Shown here piece after piece: positions 6,401-9,996 of a stretch of DNA of 9,996 nucleotides (within the stretch, counting starts at the first letter, position 1; each line of letters starts with the position of its first letter). The DNA is from Acidobacteriota bacterium. Lineage in GTDB: Bacteria; Acidobacteriota; Terriglobia; UBA7540. The translations under genes and the position numbers were made by a program. Location of the stretch: contig JAJXZM010000568.1 of the NCBI GenBank assembly GCA_021780055.1, positions 1 to 9,996 on the forward strand. Reading direction: 5' to 3'. The notes below the pieces were generated by a model, which worked only from the letters and a program-made list of their open reading frames with translations, had not been told where the DNA came from and made no database searches.

Positions 6401-7492
6401 CTAACCGGCCGGCGAGCCGCTGGGGTCCGGAAAAGAGGGTGGCACGGCCGGGGTGGGCGGCACAGGCGGCGGAGAAATCCGGTCACCGAGCGCCGCATAC
6501 CGCGATCCCAGGAAGTCGATCACATAAGCCTGGAAGAACACCATGGCCGGAGCCGAAATGAAGGCGATCACATAAAGGATTGCCGCCAGCACCCCCGCCC
6601 CAAGAATCACTGCGGCGGCAACCGCAGGAAAGCTCCACAGAAGCCCCTCAGCCTTGGCAAACAAGTAGAGAGCAACGCCGGCAAGCGATAGTGGAATAAA
6701 GAGTAGGAAAACTGCAACCACGGTAACGATCCCGAAAAGGATGGTGCTGCCAACTATGAGTACAATTTTCATCAGAACATATCCGGCGTAGGCTTTCTTT
6801 TCAGCGGCCAGCATGGGGATCACCCGCCGCCACCCCTCAACAACTCCCACATTTTCGAGCGCCATCACCGGCACCACGAAATCCCTGGCAAACACCGCAA
6901 TCAGGGCCGCCACGATGATAAAGGCGAGCAGCACCAGGACAGCGACAATGCCGCCCAGGACCAGGAACAAGATGTGCTGTCGCGGGTTCTTGAGAGCGCC
7001 GCTTGTAAAAACGGCCATAAAGCCGGCGCCGGCCAGGACGCCGAGGAACAACATTACACCCAGCCCAAAACAAATGCGCCAGAGGAAGAAGCTCAATCCC
7101 GCCGGCCGCCACCTGTTCCATTGCTCCTTGATGACGCAACGGTCCGTCAAAATGGAGTCAAAAAGAACAAAGCGGAAAACACTTGAAATATAAATCCACA
7201 AAAAGATGAGCACGAACACAAGCGGCACGAGAAGGACGAGCAATGGAAGATAGTGCTTCAGGACCTCGACGGGAGGCATTGCCATGCCGGTCTGGAGCGC
7301 CAGGACTCTCCGTGAAGACGGCATATTGAAGTGCGCTCCGCCCCAGCCGCCGCCTCCGTAAAACTCGCCGGTGGCCAGCGCAACCAGCGCCATTCGAAGC
7401 CAGAAGCCAATCCGGAAGGGCTTGAAAAGCTCCCGCTTGGCCCGGTCAAATGCGGGCGAAATAGCATCGATTGCAGAGAGCGGTGCGGGCAT
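6401..7492 (-). CDS. Multi-pass membrane protein of unknown function
   Basis: A 363-residue protein not assigned to a named family. It has about seven hydrophobic segments, roughly at 28-41, 81-104, 135-163, 173-201, 237-268, 270-283 and 288-318. The N-terminus (1-27) looks amphipathic and basic, and a Gly-rich stretch (42-52) follows the first segment. The loop FVVPVMALENVGVVEGW (205-221) resembles a motif in membrane domains that accompany glycerophosphodiester phosphodiesterases and in other uncharacterised integral membrane proteins, a tentative parallel. The C-terminal tail (341-363) is rich in Pro and Ser. No catalytic or transporter motif was seen. The ATG has a GAGGCAGG ribosome binding site about six bases upstream. 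A leader with possible RNA stems precedes it, and pyrC lies 177 bases upstream on the same strand. Confidence 0.8.
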   Translation of the reverse strand: MPAPLSAIDAISPAFDRAKRELFKPFRIGFWLRMALVALATGEFYGGGGWGGAHFNMPSSRRVLALQTGMAMPPVEVLKHYLPLLVLLVPLVFVLIFLWIYISSVFRFVLFDSILTDRCVIKEQWNRWRPAGLSFFLWRICFGLGVMLFLGVLAGAGFMAVFTSGALKNPRQHILFLVLGGIVAVLVLLAFIIVAALIAVFARDFVVPVMALENVGVVEGWRRVIPMLAAEKKAYAGYVLMKIVLIVGSTILFGIVTVVAVFLLFIPLSLAGVALYLFAKAEGLLWSFPAVAAAVILGAGVLAAILYVIAFISAPAMVFFQAYVIDFLGSRYAALGDRISPPPVPPTPAVPPSFPDPSGSPAG

Positions 7493-7505
7493 GTCAACCT
7501 GCCTC

Positions 7506-7600
7506 GACGGGTTCAGTGCCGCAACAGCCGATCGTGCCTAAAGGGCTGGGTCCCGTCTGTGATGGGATTCATGCAAGTCCCGGCTGGTCAATACAACCGG
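7506..7600 (-). promoter_or_regulatory. Possible structured 5' leader of the membrane-protein gene
   Basis: Read on the minus strand, the gap after pyrC contains CCGGTTG-TATTGAC-CAGCCGG (7600-7580), a 7-bp stem with a 7-base loop that uses a G-U pair possible only in minus-strand RNA. Next is GGGA...TCCC (7581-7564, sharing two bases with the first stem). Last is GACGGG...CCCGTC (7557-7552 with 7511-7506), enclosing CAGCC...GGCTG (7548-7544 with 7529-7525). No known riboswitch class was recognised. A cis-acting RNA is possible; chance pairing is not excluded. Confidence 0.35.
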
Positions 7601-7607
7601 CAGCAGT

Positions 7608-7636
7608 ACGTTAGGACGCGATTAGAAGAAAGTCAA
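7608..7636 (-). promoter_or_regulatory. Weak promoter candidate after pyrC
   Basis: TTGACT (7636-7631) and TAACGT (7613-7608) are separated by 17 bases on the minus strand. The -35 matches consensus at five of six positions and the -10 at three of six. If used, it would start the membrane-protein transcript just before the proposed structured leader. Confidence 0.25.
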
Positions 7637-7669
7637 GCGGAAGGTGGCAATAAGAGTAGCCGTCGCCGC

Positions 7670-8947
7670 TCATCGCCGGAAAACAGTCCGCCCCCCGACG
7701 ATCGTGGCGGTAACAGCGCCCCGGAACTTCCACCCGTCGAACGGCGAATTATGGCTCTTGGAATAGCCATCGGCAGCGTGATAAGTCCACTCGAGGTCCG
7801 GATCAAGCAGGGTCAGGTCCGCAACGCCTCCCACATGGATGCGGCCAAGTGGCTTGTTGATGATACGCGCGGGCTTCGAGGTCATTAGCGCGATCAACTG
7901 GTTGAGCGTGATTTTTCCAGAGTGGACCAATTGTTTGAGGCCAAGCCCCAGGGAGGTTTCAAGGCCGGTCACGCCGAAGGGCGCTTCTGCAATGGGCCGC
8001 GATTTCAGTTCAGCCGCGTGAGGCGCGTGGTCCGTGGCAATAGCATCAACAACGCCATCTTGAATACCCGCCACCAAGGCCTCGACGTCGGCAGCCTTGC
8101 GAAGCGGAGGATTCATCTTGGCATGGGTGCCGTAGCGCCGGACGGTTTCGTCGGTCAGGGTAAAGTGGTGCGGCGTAACCTCACACGTCACCTGTAATCC
8201 CCGGCCTTTCGCTTCGCGCACCATCTGGATGCCGCCCGCGGTTGACAGGTGCGCCACGTGCAGGTGCCCGCCAGTAGCTTCGGCAATCCTGATGTCTCGC
8301 GCAATGCAGTCGTCTTCAGCGCTGTTCGGGATTCCGCGCAAGCCCAGGGCTTTCGAGTATACGCCTTCATTGATGATCCCGCCTGCGCTCAGTTCCGGCA
8401 CCTCGCAGTGGTCGATAACCGGCGCCCCAAGGGCTTTCCCCTTTTTGAGGGCTGCTTTCATCAGGGCGCCTGTCTTTACAGGCTTGCCGTCGTCTGAGAA
8501 TCCCACCGCGCCGGCAGCCACGAGCGTCGCGAAGTCCGTCAGCGTTTCTCCCTGGCTTCCCATGGTGACGGCGGCAATAGGGAAAACACGGGCCAGTTTC
8601 AACTCCTCGGCGCGGCGGACAAGCCATCTGGTCAGTTCAGGATTGTCGTTCACGGGTCGCGTGTTGGGCATGGGGCACACGGAGGTGAACCCGCCGGCCA
8701 CGGCGGCGCGAAGCCCGGTTTCCAGCGTTTCTGAAATCTCCCCGCCCGGCTCGCGCAGATGGACATGAATATCCACAAAGCCCGGCGCGACAATCTGCCC
8801 ACCGGCATCGAGCGTTTCATACGCATGGCCGGAAAGCTTCGGGGCAATTTCGCGAATCTCGCCGTCCTCGATCAGCAGGTCCAGTTGGCCGTCCAGTTCG
8901 TCCGCGGGCGAAATTACACGTCCATTTCGAATCAGCAATCGTGCCAC
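7670..8947 (-). CDS. pyrC: Dihydroorotase, class I
   Basis: Cyclises carbamoyl aspartate to dihydroorotate, the third step of pyrimidine synthesis, in the cytosol. Its 425 residues match the long class I enzymes. The metal and active-site motifs are complete: DIHVHLREPG with H61 and H63, SDDGKP with D153, IDHCE with H180, HVAHLST with H233, and TDHAPH with catalytic D306. Numbering and spacing agree with the Aquifex-type enzymes, in which an Asp takes the place of the carbamylated lysine. The start is GTG at 8947 with GAGGTGA about five bases upstream. It stands alone on this strand: no pyrB adjoins it, although class I pyrC often follows pyrB and its enzyme may work with aspartate transcarbamoylase. 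pyrF and pyrE lie on the opposite strand. Confidence 0.95.
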   Translation of the reverse strand: MARLLIRNGRVISPADELDGQLDLLIEDGEIREIAPKLSGHAYETLDAGGQIVAPGFVDIHVHLREPGGEISETLETGLRAAVAGGFTSVCPMPNTRPVNDNPELTRWLVRRAEELKLARVFPIAAVTMGSQGETLTDFATLVAAGAVGFSDDGKPVKTGALMKAALKKGKALGAPVIDHCEVPELSAGGIINEGVYSKALGLRGIPNSAEDDCIARDIRIAEATGGHLHVAHLSTAGGIQMVREAKGRGLQVTCEVTPHHFTLTDETVRRYGTHAKMNPPLRKAADVEALVAGIQDGVVDAIATDHAPHAAELKSRPIAEAPFGVTGLETSLGLGLKQLVHSGKITLNQLIALMTSKPARIINKPLGRIHVGGVADLTLLDPDLEWTYHAADGYSKSHNSPFDGWKFRGAVTATIVGGRTVFRR

Positions 8948-8982
8948 TCAAATCACCTCAGAGAATCAGGGTGGGATAGAAA

Positions 8983-8991
8983 AGTATAGCA
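8983..8991 (-). promoter_or_regulatory. Extended -10 promoter of pyrC
   Basis: On the minus strand TGC-TATACT (8991-8983) is an extended -10 element, with the hexamer matching at five of six positions. No good -35 is seen, which such promoters can do without. Transcription would start near 8976, giving a leader of about 30 bases before the GTG of pyrC. Confidence 0.5.
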
Positions 8992-9045
8992 TTGGCATGG
9001 TGAAGGTTGGAGGGTGACGCGTGCCAATTAAGTCTATCGGCCGAA

Positions 9046-9067
9046 AGGACGGTTGGCTATTCGTCCT
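9046..9067 (-). terminator. Weak hairpin between vapC and pyrC
   Basis: AGGACG and CGTCCT form a 6-bp stem with a 10-base loop, followed on the minus strand by TTTCGG. It lies 120 bases past the PIN-toxin stop and upstream of the pyrC promoter. Stem and T-run are too weak to be confident. Confidence 0.22.
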
Positions 9068-9187
9068 GTTCCGTGGCATGGCGGTCAAATGACGGGAGCA
9101 AAAACAGGAGAATTTGAATATGGTCGAATGCCCAGATTCTTTCGAGTTTGTCTTTCGGGTTCCACTGCCGCTCTTCACCAGCCCCGA

Positions 9188-9574
9188 TCACCAAATCTCA
9201 AGCCCCAAACCGTCCACTTCTCTGAAATGCTCGTCGCGAGTGGCAAGGGGCAGTCCATATTGTTGAGCGACTGCGGCAATCCAGATGTCGTTCTCCGGGA
9301 TTGGACGACCTTTCATTCTCAGGCGGTCCTTAACCTGGCCGTAGTGCTGGGCCGTCACCTCATCACAGCCCAAGACATTGACTGCGGCGGCGAATTGATT
9401 GATTCTGGACAAGTTGGCAGCGGTGTGGGCTGACTTGTGCGCACCGTAGTAAAGCTCGCCGAGAACAGTGCTTGAGACAAGAACCTCGGCCTTGGCGAAA
9501 TGCTGCGTAACCGTCTTCTCTCCGGCGAAAAATGCAATGATGACGTTGGTGTCGAGAAGGATCTTACCAGGCAT
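9188..9574 (-). CDS. PIN-domain toxin, VapC-like
   Basis: A 128-residue PIN-domain ribonuclease, the usual size of a VapC toxin. These enzymes cut specific RNAs, often tRNA or rRNA, when freed from their antitoxin. The acidic residues of the metal site are in place: D8 in LLDTNVIIAFF, E40 in LGELYYGA, D96 in IPENDIWIAA and D114 in TRDEHF. The start is the ATG at 9574 and not the upstream in-frame ATG at 9667, because the extra 31 residues would match no PIN fold and would run through the antitoxin gene. The gene overlaps the antitoxin by 11 bases on the same strand, as in many toxin-antitoxin operons. All four catalytic acids remain, so the toxin is likely active. RNA target unknown. Confidence 0.9.
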   Translation of the reverse strand: MPGKILLDTNVIIAFFAGEKTVTQHFAKAEVLVSSTVLGELYYGAHKSAHTAANLSRINQFAAAVNVLGCDEVTAQHYGQVKDRLRMKGRPIPENDIWIAAVAQQYGLPLATRDEHFREVDGLGLEIW

Positions 9575-9785
9575 TCGGGTCGACTTTTTCGCAACCTTCC
9601 TGGATCGCCTTAGCCATGGCATCGAGGTCCGCAGGATCAATGGAGCCAACGAACCCCGTAAGGGCACGCCCCGGGGTCCCGGAGGGCGCTGTCAGGCGCC
9701 GCGCGAAGTCCAACACCTGCTTGCGCCGGTGCTCGTCCAGGCGGTCAACCTGCTCGATGATCTGCTCCTTAATGGTTTGGCTCAT
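9564..9785 (-). CDS. Antitoxin partner of the PIN toxin
   Basis: A 73-residue protein just upstream of and overlapping the PIN toxin gene, so almost certainly its antitoxin. The N-terminal half (1-31) is a charged helix-forming stretch with LDEHRRKQVLDFARRL. It resembles the conserved start of small proteins often paired with PIN toxins (DUF2281-like), an impression from memory. No clear AbrB, ribbon-helix-helix or helix-turn-helix DNA-binding motif is visible. The C-terminal part (FVGSIDPADLDAMAKAIQEG, then CEKVDPNAW) is probably the toxin-binding segment. A promoter lies directly upstream, with almost no leader and no ribosome binding site before the ATG. Confidence 0.8.
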   Translation of the reverse strand: MSQTIKEQIIEQVDRLDEHRRKQVLDFARRLTAPSGTPGRALTGFVGSIDPADLDAMAKAIQEGCEKVDPNAW

Positions 9786-9795
9786 GCTGAGTTCA

Positions 9796-9824
9796 AATGT
9801 AGAGAAGATATGCCTTTATGTCAA
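9796..9824 (-). promoter_or_regulatory. Sigma70-type promoter of the toxin-antitoxin operon
   Basis: On the minus strand TTGACA (9824-9819) is a perfect -35 box and TACATT (9801-9796) a fair -10 box (four of six), with a 17-base spacer. Start of transcription is expected near 9788-9790, only three to five bases before the antitoxin ATG at 9785, implying a leaderless or nearly leaderless message. Confidence 0.6.
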
Positions 9825-9841
9825 GATGACGGCACATTTCT

Positions 9842-9897
9842 GCGACTGGCGCCACCCAGGAAATCGCAGAGATTAAAACCGCCTCTGCGCTAGTCGC
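9842..9897. repeat. Nested inverted repeat upstream of the antitoxin
   Basis: GCGACTGGCGC (9842-9852) pairs with GCGCTAGTCGC (9887-9897) over 11 positions with one G-T pair. Inside and partly overlapping it, CGCAGAG (9865-9871) pairs perfectly with CTCTGCG (9883-9889). The two stems share bases 9887-9889. The inner hairpin, read on the minus strand, is followed by ATTTCC and lies 18 bases past the stop of a possible partial minus-strand gene, so a terminator role is possible. Confidence 0.45.
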
Positions 9898-9906
9898 CCG
9901 CATCAT

Positions 9907-9996
9907 TCAGGCAGGACCAAACGGCAGGCCGGGAGAAAGCATGTCCTTCACGGGCTGGTACGTGCGGCGGTGCTCAGCGCAGGGGCCAAAGCGGGC
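9907..9996 (-). CDS. Possible C-terminal end of a gene cut by the window edge
   Basis: The minus-strand frame entering from the right edge stays open for 29 codons to a TGA at 9909-9907, ending in KDMLSPGLPFGPA. Most third positions are G or C, as in the neighbouring genes, and a terminator-like inverted repeat follows the stop. The two other minus-strand frames close sooner. No family is recognised. A competing plus-strand start (ATG at 9941, GGGAGA four bases upstream) runs off the same edge, and the two cannot be separated from this window alone. Confidence 0.35.
   Translation of the reverse strand, partial: ARFGPCAEHRRTYQPVKDMLSPGLPFGPA

Noticed and set aside
7493..7669. Known riboswitch (TPP, cobalamin, SAM, c-di-GMP) or tRNA in the pyrC downstream gap
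   Set aside because: The stems do not carry the conserved cores of these RNAs, and no acceptor stem or T-loop is present.
9575..9667. N-terminal extension of the PIN toxin to ATG 9667
   Set aside because: The extension lies wholly in the antitoxin gene in another frame, and the PIN fold starts at MPGKILLDTNV.
9468..9893. Plus-strand frame opposite the toxin-antitoxin genes
   Set aside because: Antisense to a coherent toxin-antitoxin pair with its own promoter.
9941..9996. Plus-strand start (ATG with GGGAGA upstream) running off the right edge
   Set aside because: Only 18 codons are visible, and it competes with a longer open minus-strand frame over the same bases. It is kept as an alternative and not called.
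1..9996. CRISPR array, insertion sequence or attachment site
   Set aside because: No regularly spaced repeats, transposase motifs or long terminal inverted repeats were seen by eye.

Overview
The window carries about eleven protein-coding genes from what looks like a moderately GC-rich, free-living bacterium. No gene is a decisive taxonomic marker. The overall style (ruvX-mltG pair, pyrF-pyrE pair, class I dihydroorotase, VapBC-like module, fatty acid hydroxylase with an SDR, sparse gene spacing) would suit Acidobacteriota or a similar soil lineage, but that is an impression and was not tested. Almost everything is chromosomal housekeeping or lipid/membrane biology. No transposase, integrase, phage gene, CRISPR array, tRNA or rRNA is visible.

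Left part (1-3062, plus strand). About 480 bases without a convincing gene hold several small palindromes and inverted repeats. Then comes a di-iron fatty acid hydroxylase/sterol desaturase family membrane protein, translationally coupled through an ATGA overlap to a short-chain dehydrogenase. These two probably act on the same lipid-like substrate. Next is an eight-helix membrane protein resembling heme A synthase (CtaA/COX15) that lacks several of the residues that define that enzyme.

Middle (3236-6398, plus strand). ruvX (Holliday junction resolvase/rRNA-processing family) overlaps mltG (endolytic murein transglycosylase) by four bases. After an intergenic region with an AT-rich inverted repeat and a plausible promoter come pyrF and pyrE, the last two steps of UMP synthesis, 38 bases apart.

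Right part (6401-9996, minus strand). A multi-pass membrane protein of unknown function converges on pyrE with only two bases between the stop codons. Upstream of it lie a leader with possible RNA stems and then pyrC (dihydroorotase), so three pyrimidine genes sit in two convergent blocks. Farther right is a toxin-antitoxin pair (small antitoxin overlapping a PIN-domain toxin) with a clear sigma70-type promoter that would give an almost leaderless transcript. A nested inverted repeat and a possible C-terminal fragment of another minus-strand gene close the window.

No wholly new defence or mobile system is apparent. The best leads are the degenerate CtaA-like protein, the hydroxylase-SDR unit, the structured leader before the unknown membrane protein, and the terminator-like hairpin inside the end of pyrE.
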